A stretch of 12,339 nucleotides of DNA from Desulfurococcales archaeon (GTDB lineage: Archaea; Thermoproteota; Thermoprotei_A; Sulfolobales; Desulfurococcaceae). This document shows positions 1 to 6,834 of this stretch, piece by piece. The stretch lies in the NCBI GenBank assembly GCA_015522345.1, contig WAML01000091.1, positions 1-12,339 on the forward strand, given 5' to 3'. The notes under the pieces were generated by a model that ran no database searches, was not told where the DNA came from, and worked only from the letters and a program-made list of their open reading frames with translations. The first letter of the stretch is position 1; each line of letters opens with the position of its first letter. Both the position numbers and the translations under genes were made by a program.

Positions 1-798
1 CATTACTAGTATATGATGTACTTTCACTAGTAGGTTCCTTGCTTCGACAATATTCGTTATAGATATCTCCATAGATTTAATAATGTCTATAGATACATTT
101 TCTTTAGACAATTCGATAGATAACGATTTTAGAATAGCTATTGATTTATTTAGACGAACTATTGATTCATTAACTAGCTTTATTGCATCATCAATATCAC
201 TTACGTTACTCAATAAGCCCATGTGTTTGTTGGCCATAATCTTTATTTTTTGAGAGAACTTCATAACATGTATGGATTTTACTTTGATACTTATCTCTCG
301 AAGTACTTCAATTACTTTACTATAATCGCCTTTATCTATGTAGATCGTTATATTAGTTATATGTTCCTGAAGGACTTCATGAACAGTTTTATCTATGTAT
401 TTAACTATGTTATTTAAGATTATACGGTCTAAGTCAACTGTTGTATTTCTCCTAATGTACTCTATATACTTCTTAGAAAGAACATTGTATATGGTAACGG
501 CTCTCTCAAGAATATTCTCTACTTCAGTAGAACTCATGCCCTCTAAATCATCTATAGAAATATTGAGTAAATACTCTACTTCTATACGTAGCTCGTGATC
601 TATCAGATCACTTGGTATATTATGATATAGCCTATTTATCATCTCTTTGTACAACATAAACTCATTCAATTTAGCAGCGGAGACTTCTCTACTAGAACTT
701 CTAAAATCTATAGCACTAACCATGGGTGAAATTATCGAGGAGATCATAATTGTTATCAAAAGCACTAAAGCATAACTTTGCATCACTCTATAGTTCAT
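1..798 (-). CDS. Secreted helix-rich protein, N-terminal part (C-terminus beyond left edge)
   Basis: The minus strand is open from an ATG at 798 to base 1 (266 codons, no stop reached), so the gene continues outside the window. A GGTGG ribosome site (804-808) sits 5 bases before the ATG, which fixes the start. Residues 1-29 form a signal peptide: a short basic start, a hydrophobic core (LVLLITIMISSIIS) and a small-residue cleavage site around Val-Ser-Ala at 27-29. The rest is almost all helical, charged and Ile/Leu-rich, with many N-x-S/T sequons (NIS, NTT, NIT, NVS, NES, NKS), as expected for a glycosylated archaeal exported protein, possibly coiled-coil. I recognise no domain family. It is divergent from a membrane-bound regulator at 979, with which it shares a 180-base control region. 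Function unknown; the call of a real gene is firm because an open frame, a signal peptide and an SD site all agree. Confidence 0.8.
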   Translation of the reverse strand, partial: MNYRVMQSYALVLLITIMISSIISPMVSAIDFRSSSREVSAAKLNEFMLYKEMINRLYHNIPSDLIDHELRIEVEYLLNISIDDLEGMSSTEVENILERAVTIYNVLSKKYIEYIRRNTTVDLDRIILNNIVKYIDKTVHEVLQEHITNITIYIDKGDYSKVIEVLREISIKVKSIHVMKFSQKIKIMANKHMGLLSNVSDIDDAIKLVNESIVRLNKSIAILKSLSIELSKENVSIDIIKSMEISITNIVEARNLLVKVHHILVM

Positions 799-844
799 GT
801 AAACCACCTACTCCAATTCTCCAATAAGGTATATTAGAAATAAT

Positions 845-853
845 CTTTTTAAG
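845..853 (-). promoter_or_regulatory. Probable TATA box for the secreted-protein gene
   Basis: Read on the minus strand this is CTTAAAAAG preceded by TTT, a good crenarchaeal BRE/TATA match. Its centre lies about 50 bases before the ATG at 798, which predicts a transcript start near 823 and a leader of about 25 bases carrying the GGTGG site. Confidence 0.4.
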
Positions 854-861
854 AAACCCTA

Positions 862-889
862 TGAAACAACTAGTGAAACACGTGAAACA
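862..889. repeat. Three direct TGAAACA repeats in a divergent control region
   Basis: TGAAACA occurs exactly at 862-868, 874-880 and 883-889. The last two copies overlap a CACGTG palindrome (879-884). The cluster lies between the TATA-like boxes of the secreted-protein gene (845-853) and the membrane regulator (near 899-907), so it is well placed to be an operator for both. That the regulator encoded next door binds here is my inference. Confidence 0.45.
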
Positions 890-898
890 TGACTATAG

Positions 899-907
899 TT
901 TTAAGAG
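899..907 (+). promoter_or_regulatory. Possible TATA box for the membrane regulator
   Basis: TTTTAAGAG lies about 75 bases before the ATG at 979 and would give a start near 929 and a leader of about 50 bases. The match is fair. Other AT-rich stretches nearby could serve instead. Confidence 0.25.
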
Positions 908-978
908 TTAGATAACATGTATTATGAATAGAAATCATTTCGTAGACAAAATATAGTGGTTCAGTAAGGGTTTACGCC

Positions 979-1881
979 ATGGAACACTATAGAGATGCTG
1001 TAAAGACACTAGTTATACTTGTAGTGTTGTGTTTAATTCTATTCTCTATACCTACATTGACTACATCTGATAATGCCACTAATGTAGAAATAACTATTAC
1101 TATAACTAATGAAGGAACTGTAGTTGTTGATATAAAGACGTATGTAGATGTAGGGTTATTTTCATTAAAAGCTCCTGCTGAACCTATTATTCCCACATTA
1201 AAAGCGTATATAAATAATAATGAGACAGCTATAGTATATACAAACAATACTTTTTACGTACCAATATCTGAGCCTGGAGAATTAGAGATAACGTATCTAG
1301 TTAATACAACATTTAAAGACAATATTTACTCATTCAAAGTATATGATGTAGATGTAGATGTAATTCTGATAGCTAGGCCGAACATAATACTTTTATCAAT
1401 TCCATCGGCTATAGAGCAAGTAAGAGCTGAAGATAGTTCTTTAGTAATAGTGTTTAAACCACCTACATTAATAGAGTATACTATATCTATAAAATCTATA
1501 GAGACAGTTAGTGAGGCACTTAGTGAAACACTCGCCCAAACTCCTGTAAACAAGGATAGTTGGATAGCAGGATTTCCTAGAGAACATATTTTTATAATAG
1601 CGCTAGTCATCATTGCTTTAACAACAATACTAGTATGGGGTTTCGTGAGAAGAAGAAAAGGACTATCCTTAGAAGAATTAGATGAAACTGATAAACTAAT
1701 TCTCAAAACTATAAAGAACTATGGAGGAAATATTATGCAAAGCCAGTTACAGCGAAGTCTTGGATTACCGAAGGCCACACTATGGAGGAGAGTAAATAAA
1801 TTGGCTAAACTAGGCTATCTCGAGATAATTAAAGAGGGAAAATCCAATAGACTAGTACTTAAAAAGAAGCATCTTCCCTAG
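979..1881 (+). CDS. Membrane-anchored one-component regulator with winged-helix DNA-binding domain
   Basis: A 300-residue protein with clear modular order. Residues 9-26 are a hydrophobic signal anchor. Residues 30-198 are a beta-rich, Val/Ile/Thr-rich outside domain with NxS/T sequons near 32, 81, 89 and 109. Residues 203-223 are a second membrane segment followed by Arg-Arg-Arg-Lys, marking the inside. Residues 232-297 are a winged helix with an LDETDKLILKTI first helix, a QSQLQRSLGLPKATLWRRV helix-turn-helix and a GYLEIIKEG wing. This is the architecture of archaeal membrane-associated transcription regulators (COG2512-like). It probably senses something outside the cell and controls genes directly; the divergent secreted protein at 1-798 is the obvious candidate target or partner. 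The ribosome site is weak (GGG at 968-970), but no better in-frame start is visible. The ligand is unknown. Confidence 0.85.
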   Translation: MEHYRDAVKTLVILVVLCLILFSIPTLTTSDNATNVEITITITNEGTVVVDIKTYVDVGLFSLKAPAEPIIPTLKAYINNNETAIVYTNNTFYVPISEPGELEITYLVNTTFKDNIYSFKVYDVDVDVILIARPNIILLSIPSAIEQVRAEDSSLVIVFKPPTLIEYTISIKSIETVSEALSETLAQTPVNKDSWIAGFPREHIFIIALVIIALTTILVWGFVRRRKGLSLEELDETDKLILKTIKNYGGNIMQSQLQRSLGLPKATLWRRVNKLAKLGYLEIIKEGKSNRLVLKKKHLP

Positions 1882-1884
1882 TCT

Positions 1885-1901
1885 AACTATTGAACATAGT
1901 T
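1885..1901 (+). terminator. Small hairpin just after the regulator stop codon
   Basis: AACTAT, a 5-base loop and ATAGTT form a perfect 6-bp hairpin three bases after the stop. No T-tract follows on the plus strand, so it may only protect the 3' end or be chance in AT-rich sequence. Confidence 0.25.
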
Positions 1902-1934
1902 GAATCTCTATTACTAGATTAATTAAAGATTATT

Positions 1935-1956
1935 AAAAAGTAAGAAGAGAAAAAGA
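1935..1956 (-). terminator. Oligo-U terminator of adenine deaminase
   Basis: Read on the minus strand, two T5 tracts (1950-1954 and 1935-1939) separated by a pyrimidine-rich spacer start about 30 bases after the stop codon of the deaminase. Repeated U-runs without a hairpin are the usual archaeal termination signal. Confidence 0.55.
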
Positions 1957-1984
1957 GTAAACTCTACACGATTAATATTATTAA

Positions 1985-3808
1985 CTACTCTATAATTTCA
2001 ACTATAGGATCAACTATTTTTGCATTAAATACATCTACTAATCCTCTATCTGTTATCCTTAGCTCTGGTATAACTGGCAATGCTATTAACCCTAGAGTCA
2101 TGTGCAAGTTATTGAAGTCTATGCCTAGCTTATGGAATTTCTCTTCCATAGACTTTAGTTCTTTATATACACTCATATAATTTTCATCACTTACTAGACC
2201 AGCTATAGGCAATCTTATTATTGCTTCAACAGCTCCATCAACTACTAGAACTATCCCCCCACCTACTTCAACTATTTTCTCAACGGCTTTAACCATGTCG
2301 TTAAGATTAGTTCCCGCTACAATAAGGTTGTGTGTATCGTGAGCTATAGTTTGAGCTATAGCTCCTTTAGAAAGCTTAAGTCCTTTTACAAAGCCTTTTC
2401 CGATGTTCCCGGAAGCATGGTGTCTATCTAGAACAGCTATGTAGAGTATATCTCTACTGGGATCGGCTTCTATGAACCCTCTATTAATACTTAGTTCTTC
2501 AACAACCCATTTAGTTAAAGCACTCCCTGGAATAGCTTGTATAACATTTACTCTAGCAACTCCATTCTTTGCCGGTGCTTTTACAAGTAGTTGGTGGGGT
2601 TTAGGAATCTCTTTTATATTCATAGTCTTTAGAGCCTTTTCAGGATAGATATATACTCCAGGTTCTCTATAAAGCCACTTGCCTTTATCGAAGACTATTT
2701 CTCCATTAATAATAGTTTTTTCAACAATAATCTTCTCTATAGAAGGAGATATTACTATGTCAGCATATCTCCCAGGGGCAATTATACCTATTAAGTGATC
2801 TAATCTAAGGTGTTCTGCAGGGTTTATAGTGACCATTTGAATTGCTTTAATTGGGTCTATACCATACTCTATAGCTAGGTTAACTATATAGTCTAGATAG
2901 CCTTTTTCAACTAGGTCTTCTACGCTTATATCATCAGCCGCTAACGTTAGTCTTCTTGTATCAATTTTGTATTTTGTAACAAGTTTTGCTAATTCCTTAA
3001 GGTCTTTCCAAGCACTACCTTCTCTCATGAATATATACATGCCTTTACGTATTTTCTCAAGCGCTTCTTCAGCTCTAGTAGACTCGTGATCGCTTTCAAT
3101 ACCAGCTACTATGTATGCATCAAGTTTATCCTTAGATAGGAGGGGCGCGTGTCCATCAACGACTTTATGGGCAAGTTTTGCAGCAGCAATCTTTACTAGT
3201 ACCTCTGATTTAGCGTTGAGAACGCTTACAAAATCCATTACTTCCCCTAACCCGATAATCCCTGGATCCTGCATTAATACAGCTACATGTCCTGCATCAA
3301 TTATTTGTCCTCCACTATCTAGTCCAAAACTAGGATCTACAGCCGGTACACAACTAGGTACTTCAAAGAATATTCTAATAGGAGTATACCTACTTTCTTC
3401 AATAAAGTATCTTATACCATCTACACCCAATACATTGCCTATTTCATGTGGGTCTGCAACAACAGTTGTTACGCCATGCATTGCAGCTAGTTTTCCAAAT
3501 TCTCTTACATTAAGCATACTAGACTCTATATGTACATGACTCTCAATAAATCCAGGCATAGCATAGGATCCTTTAGCGTCAACAACAATTGTTTTATCGC
3601 CAATATACTTGTCTATATTATCTATTGGCGAATCTACTCTAACAATGTATCCTTCATAAATAACTATGTCTGTATTATCAATTATCTCACTAGTAACGAC
3701 GTTAACTAGCCTAGTATTACGAATAACTAGATCTGCTTTAACTTCTCCTAATGCAGCTTTTATCAATTTCCTAGGTTTCTCGAGAAGACTAAACAATGTA
3801 GACACCAT
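1985..3808 (-). CDS. adeC: Adenine deaminase (adenine aminohydrolase)
   Basis: Converts adenine to hypoxanthine plus ammonia in the cytoplasm, for purine salvage or nitrogen release. The 607-residue length and full motif set fit the bacterial/archaeal Ade family of the amidohydrolase superfamily. Metal-site motifs in order are HVHIESS (91-97), DPHEIGN (119-125), GLGEVMD (186-192), DGHAPLL (218-224), ESDHEST (238-244) and AADD (290-293). The family's C-terminal domain is present, with RHHASGNIGKGFV (462-474) and AHDTHN (489-494). Nothing is missing. The ATG at 3808 has no Shine-Dalgarno site, and a TATA-like stretch lies only about 20-30 bases upstream, so the message is probably leaderless. 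It is divergent from a second deaminase-like amidohydrolase, which suggests joint purine metabolism. Function is confident from family knowledge; regulation is inferred. Confidence 0.95.
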   Translation of the reverse strand: MVSTLFSLLEKPRKLIKAALGEVKADLVIRNTRLVNVVTSEIIDNTDIVIYEGYIVRVDSPIDNIDKYIGDKTIVVDAKGSYAMPGFIESHVHIESSMLNVREFGKLAAMHGVTTVVADPHEIGNVLGVDGIRYFIEESRYTPIRIFFEVPSCVPAVDPSFGLDSGGQIIDAGHVAVLMQDPGIIGLGEVMDFVSVLNAKSEVLVKIAAAKLAHKVVDGHAPLLSKDKLDAYIVAGIESDHESTRAEEALEKIRKGMYIFMREGSAWKDLKELAKLVTKYKIDTRRLTLAADDISVEDLVEKGYLDYIVNLAIEYGIDPIKAIQMVTINPAEHLRLDHLIGIIAPGRYADIVISPSIEKIIVEKTIINGEIVFDKGKWLYREPGVYIYPEKALKTMNIKEIPKPHQLLVKAPAKNGVARVNVIQAIPGSALTKWVVEELSINRGFIEADPSRDILYIAVLDRHHASGNIGKGFVKGLKLSKGAIAQTIAHDTHNLIVAGTNLNDMVKAVEKIVEVGGGIVLVVDGAVEAIIRLPIAGLVSDENYMSVYKELKSMEEKFHKLGIDFNNLHMTLGLIALPVIPELRITDRGLVDVFNAKIVDPIVEIIE

Positions 3809-3820
3809 AGGGGAAGAGTG

Positions 3821-3838
3821 TTTTTATTAATTATTAAC
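3821..3838 (-). promoter_or_regulatory. TATA region of adenine deaminase, implying a leaderless transcript
   Basis: On the minus strand the stretch TTAATAATTAATAAAAA ends 12 bases before the start codon. With normal archaeal spacing of about 26 bases from TATA centre to transcript start, transcription would begin at or very near the ATG at 3808, matching the absence of a ribosome site. Confidence 0.4.
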
Positions 3839-3925
3839 TAGTATCCATAATAACTCTATCTATTAAATGCTAAGGAGCTATAATAATTATTGGAGAACTT
3901 AGAAAAATATCCAAGGAGATGCATC

Positions 3926-5329
3926 TTGGCGGACATATATATCCGGGGAGGATGGATTATAACACTTGATAAAGAGCGTAGAATAATAAAAGATGGAGCT
4001 GTAGCTATAGAAGATGGAGTAATAATTGATGTAGGTAAGAGGGAAGAACTTGACAAAAAACACCGTTTTACATCAGATATAGTACTTGATGTAAGTAGAC
4101 ACATTATATTACCAGGATTAATTAATACCCACGTACACATGATGCAGGCTTTACTAAGAGGCTGTGCAAACTATGTATCACTAATAGATTGGTTAACGAA
4201 GAGAATATGGCCTCTACAAGGAAACTATACTCCTAACGAAGCTGTTGTAAGCGCTAAACTGGCTATAGTAGAGATGATAAAATCAGGTACAACAACTTTC
4301 CTTGAAACAGGTCTTGTAGGCCGTTATGGACCAGATAGAATAATTGAAGAAGCAGTTAAACCAAGTGGGGTAAGAGCCGCATTAGCTAGGCACGTAATGG
4401 ATTTAACAGGCTATGCTACACAAGAAAACGTTCTCCATGAAGGACTTATAGAAGATGGTGATACAAGTTTAAAGGATACTATCAGATTATACCATAAATA
4501 CCACGGATGGATGAATAAGCTATGGATATGGTTTGGGCCAAGGACTCCAGGAGCAGTATCAACTACACTATATAGGGAGATTGCTGCAAAAGCTAGAGAG
4601 CTAGAAACAGGTATAACAATGCATTTAGCCGAAGTCAGAGAAGATGTAGAATACACTCTAAAGAACTTTGGGAAAAAGCCTGTTGAATTCGCTCACTGGC
4701 TTGGATTAACAGGTCCAAAGACAGTATTTGTGCATGTAATATGGGTTACAGATGAAGAAATAGATATTCTAGCAAAAACAAAGACCAACGTAAGCCATAA
4801 TCCTTGTAGTAATATGAAGCTTGGTTCCGGAGCTGCAAGAATAAGTGATATGCTTAAGAGAGGAGTTAATGTTGCTTTAGGCACTGACGGAGGTCCTTCA
4901 AATGACGACTATGACTTGCTTAGAGAAATGAAGCATGCAGCATTACTACAGCCTCTTAGAACACTTAATCCTAAATCAATTAGAGTTGAAGAAATAATAG
5001 AAATGGCTACTATAAATGCAGCTAAAGCGTTAGGAATAGATAGCATTACTGGCTCTATTGAGGTAGGTAAAAGAGCAGATATAATAACTATAGACTATTG
5101 GCAACCACACTTAAAACCTCTAAACAACCCGTTATCGCATCTAGTATATTCTGCCTCAGGACATGATGTTAGAAACGTTATAGTCGATGGCAAATTAGTA
5201 ATGTTCGAGAGAAAAGTACTTACAATAGATGAAGAAAAACTACTTAATGAAGTAGATAAAGCTGCATATACATTGTATGAAAGAGCGGGCATATGCATAG
5301 AACCTGATACAGTATGGAGAATAATGTAA
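3926..5329 (+). CDS. MTA/SAH-deaminase-like amidohydrolase, substrate uncertain
   Basis: A 467-residue zinc hydrolase of the TrzA/AtzA/MTA-SAH deaminase group (COG0402). I place the start at the TTG at 3926 because AAGGAG (3913-3918) lies 7 bases before it and the protein then begins MADIYIRGG, like its relatives. A longer frame from the TTG at 3890 is possible. Numbering from 3926, metal ligands are His69 and His71 (THVHM), His233 (MHLAE) and Asp321 (GTDGG); Glu236 and His270 are the expected catalytic residues. The C-terminal tail (RADIITIDYWQPHL, HLVYSASGHDV) strongly resembles MTA/SAH deaminases. Two substrate-region motifs differ: the family's APHAPYTCS-type loop is FGPRTPGAVS here, and DGAASNNN is DGGPSNDD. 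It could therefore deaminate another purine, pterin or triazine-like ring. It is divergent from adenine deaminase, which supports a purine-related role by context only. Confidence 0.85.
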   Translation: MADIYIRGGWIITLDKERRIIKDGAVAIEDGVIIDVGKREELDKKHRFTSDIVLDVSRHIILPGLINTHVHMMQALLRGCANYVSLIDWLTKRIWPLQGNYTPNEAVVSAKLAIVEMIKSGTTTFLETGLVGRYGPDRIIEEAVKPSGVRAALARHVMDLTGYATQENVLHEGLIEDGDTSLKDTIRLYHKYHGWMNKLWIWFGPRTPGAVSTTLYREIAAKARELETGITMHLAEVREDVEYTLKNFGKKPVEFAHWLGLTGPKTVFVHVIWVTDEEIDILAKTKTNVSHNPCSNMKLGSGAARISDMLKRGVNVALGTDGGPSNDDYDLLREMKHAALLQPLRTLNPKSIRVEEIIEMATINAAKALGIDSITGSIEVGKRADIITIDYWQPHLKPLNNPLSHLVYSASGHDVRNVIVDGKLVMFERKVLTIDEEKLLNEVDKAAYTLYERAGICIEPDTVWRIM

Positions 5330-5357
5330 ATAGGAGATAAGAGGTATTTAATACACT

Positions 5358-5480
5358 TCAGCCCTAGCGAACACATTCACCACATCATTTTATGGTCCGG
5401 CCTCATCACACCCACATAATAGCGAGACCCTGCATCATCCATCTCCCCCTCGGGAGAGTCTGCAGGGTGTCGCGTGCCTA
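5358..5480 (-). ncRNA. Candidate structured non-coding RNA with C/D-like part
   Basis: This island is GC-rich (about two thirds G+C over 5422-5478 by hand count) in an AT-rich genome, a classic sign of structured RNA in hyperthermophiles. On the minus strand a TATAAA box lies at 5511-5506, predicting a start near 5480, just before the long hairpin. The hairpin (5473-5422) contains a K-turn-like element: CAGA opposite GATG, with a GAT bulge. Downstream, box C GTGATGA (5409-5403), possible D' ATGA and C' GTGGTGA, and box D CTGA (5361-5358) form a unit of 52 bases, normal for archaeal C/D guides, although the D'-C' spacer of one base is too short. I do not recognise a named family. A plus-strand RNA or a leader element of the next gene remains possible. 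Confidence 0.4.
5422..5473. repeat. Long GC-rich inverted repeat (stable hairpin)
   Basis: The outer stem is 5422-5434 against 5461-5473: GCGA, one mismatch, then ACCCTGCA pairing with TGCAGGGT, one mismatch, TCGC. An inner stem TCTCCC (5442-5447) pairs with GGGAGA (5452-5457) around a 4-base loop. No T-tract follows on the plus strand, which argues against a simple terminator of the upstream amidohydrolase gene. Confidence 0.8.
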
Positions 5481-5505
5481 TTACTAGTATTCTTGCTATA
5501 GCTGG

Positions 5506-5515
5506 TTTATAGTGT
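5506..5515 (-). promoter_or_regulatory. TATA box for the minus-strand RNA candidate
   Basis: On the minus strand, TATAAA (5511-5506) is preceded by GAAACAC, a reasonable BRE. Normal spacing puts the transcript start at about 5480, right at GGCACGCGA, the first bases of the folded island. No minus-strand protein gene lies downstream before 3808, so the box has no coding target. Confidence 0.4.
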
Positions 5516-5540
5516 TTCTACACATAGTTATATCGCAGTA

Positions 5541-5547
5541 TTTTTAT
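5541..5547 (+). promoter_or_regulatory. T-rich TATA box of carbamoyltransferase 1
   Basis: TTTTTAT preceded by GCAGTA lies about 50 bases before the ATG at 5596. The paralogue at 8859 has the same TTTTTAT, preceded by AGTAGA, at about the same distance, suggesting matched promoters. Confidence 0.35.
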
Positions 5548-5595
5548 CCTTGTGGACATAGTATCTAATAATAGATTCTCTCCAAGGGTGGTATA

Positions 5596-6648
5596 ATGAG
5601 ACATCTTGTTATGGACTTAAGTGGTAGAGACCTTATATCAACTCTAGACTGGAGTGTTGACGAGATTAGGATAGCGTTAAACCTAGCTAGAGAACTTAAG
5701 TGGAGATACCATTACTTCGGCCTACAGGATATACCTAGGATACTCGATAGAAAAGTATTCTTCATGCTATTCTATGCGCCATCAACTAGGACTAGAGCAG
5801 CTTTTGAGGCTGCCATGACCATACTAGGGGGTCACGCAGCCTATATAGAAGCTAAGACAACACGTCTTGCGGTTGGTGAAAAGAAAGTAGGTGAAGCAGA
5901 CAAGGACGTTGCTGTAATGTATGAGAGATACGGGCATGGAATAGGAATACGTATCCTAGATAAAGCTATTGACTACGTATATGGTAGAGGAAATACTGTT
6001 GTACAAACATATGCTAAACATGCACGAGTACCAGTAATCAATATGGCTGACGATAAATTCCATCCAACACAGGGCTTAGCCGATTTAATGACTTTCGAAG
6101 AAAGATTTGGTAAAATACAGGGAAAGAAATACGTTGTAATGTGGGCATACAGTCCAGAAATACGTGGATGGTGTAGTGTACAAGAGGACATAATATTATT
6201 CACTAGATTCGGTGTAGACGTAGTAGTAGCTAGGCCTCCAGGCTTCGACCTAGACCCTAAGCTAATGGAAATAGCTAAGAAGAACGCTGAGGAAAGCGGT
6301 GGCAGCCTAGAATTCACAGATAATCTAGAAGAAGCACTACGTGGTGCTCACGCTGTATTCCCAAGGAATTGGGCTTCACCAAAACTAGTAGAGCTAGGCT
6401 ATAGTAAATTCAAAGATGAAGAACTAAGAATCTATGAGAAATACAGGAACTGGAAAGTTACAAAAGAACTCTTTGATCTAATGGACAAGCATGGAGTATT
6501 AATGCATGTACTACCGATATTTAGAGGATATGAAGCAGATGATGAAGTAATAGATGATCCAAAGAGATCAATTATCTACGAGCAAGCAGAAAATGGTTTA
6601 TGGACTAAAGCAGCTGTACTAGCATTAACATTATATGGAGTAAAATAA
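5596..6648 (+). CDS. Carbamoyltransferase paralogue 1 (OTCase/YgeW-like, substrate unknown)
   Basis: A 350-residue aspartate/ornithine-carbamoyltransferase fold. Visible motifs are the carbamoyl-phosphate loop Ser-Thr-Arg-Thr-Arg (63-67), HPTQGLAD (156-163) and HVLP (304-307) in place of the usual HCLP, followed by an OTCase-like tail with EQAEN (329-333). The second-domain segment after Tyr185-Ser186 lacks the proline pair seen in paralogue 2, and the family's Ser-Met-Gly ornithine loop is replaced by NWASPK (258-263). Canonical OTCase activity is therefore doubtful; catabolic or unknown-type transcarbamylases (YgeW, acetylornithine branch) are closer in these loops, as I remember them. The start is set by GGGTGG (5586-5591), 4 bases before the ATG. 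It is transcribed alone, with a T-rich stop signal after 6680. A likely automatic annotation would be ornithine carbamoyltransferase. The fold is sure; the acceptor substrate is not. Confidence 0.88.
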   Translation: MRHLVMDLSGRDLISTLDWSVDEIRIALNLARELKWRYHYFGLQDIPRILDRKVFFMLFYAPSTRTRAAFEAAMTILGGHAAYIEAKTTRLAVGEKKVGEADKDVAVMYERYGHGIGIRILDKAIDYVYGRGNTVVQTYAKHARVPVINMADDKFHPTQGLADLMTFEERFGKIQGKKYVVMWAYSPEIRGWCSVQEDIILFTRFGVDVVVARPPGFDLDPKLMEIAKKNAEESGGSLEFTDNLEEALRGAHAVFPRNWASPKLVELGYSKFKDEELRIYEKYRNWKVTKELFDLMDKHGVLMHVLPIFRGYEADDEVIDDPKRSIIYEQAENGLWTKAAVLALTLYGVK

Positions 6649-6680
6649 ATTCTTTAAATATCAAATAACTCACTAATACA

Positions 6681-6700
6681 TTTTTCTTTCCCTATTCTAT
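6681..6700 (+). terminator. Oligo-T terminator of carbamoyltransferase 1
   Basis: A T5 run followed by CTTTCCCTATTCTAT begins about 32 bases after the stop codon. Pyrimidine-rich runs of this kind terminate archaeal transcripts. Confidence 0.5.
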
Positions 6701-6733
6701 CTAGTATACTATAGAATATTGTTGATTAGCCGA

Positions 6734-6812
6734 GTTTAAGCTATATTATTACTAGATAGCATCATTAGTGTTCCAGATCGTTTAAGCAATATTCTCTTGT
6801 TTAAACTATATA
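6734..6812 (+). repeat. Three imperfect GTTTAA-CTATAT-type repeats
   Basis: GTTTAAGCTATATT starts at 6734, GTTTAAGCAATATT at 6780 and GTTTAAACTATATA at 6799; the last begins with the palindrome GTTTAAAC. They lie upstream of the decayed gene and may be its old operator or promoter region. They could also be chance in a sequence this AT-rich. Confidence 0.3.
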
Positions 6813-6834
6813 GTTATAATTAAAGGCATGAAGT

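Noticed and set aside
223..598. Two plus-strand open frames of 64 and 67 codons
   Set aside because: They are antisense to the continuous minus-strand gene 1-798, which has a signal peptide and ribosome site; the plus frames lack both and have no sensible composition.
3111..3539. A 142-codon plus-strand frame inside adenine deaminase
   Set aside because: It is fully antisense to conserved metal-site motifs of a confident gene; it is open only because of codon bias.
5422..5473. Hairpin read as an intrinsic terminator of the amidohydrolase gene
   Set aside because: No T-tract follows on the plus strand, it lies about 90 bases after the stop, and archaeal terminators rarely use such long GC stems.
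5422..5480. H/ACA guide RNA
   Set aside because: The stem lacks an internal pseudouridylation pocket, and no ACA follows the stem at the right place on either strand.
5973..6317. A 114-codon minus-strand frame inside carbamoyltransferase 1
   Set aside because: Shadow frame with no start signal and no domain features.
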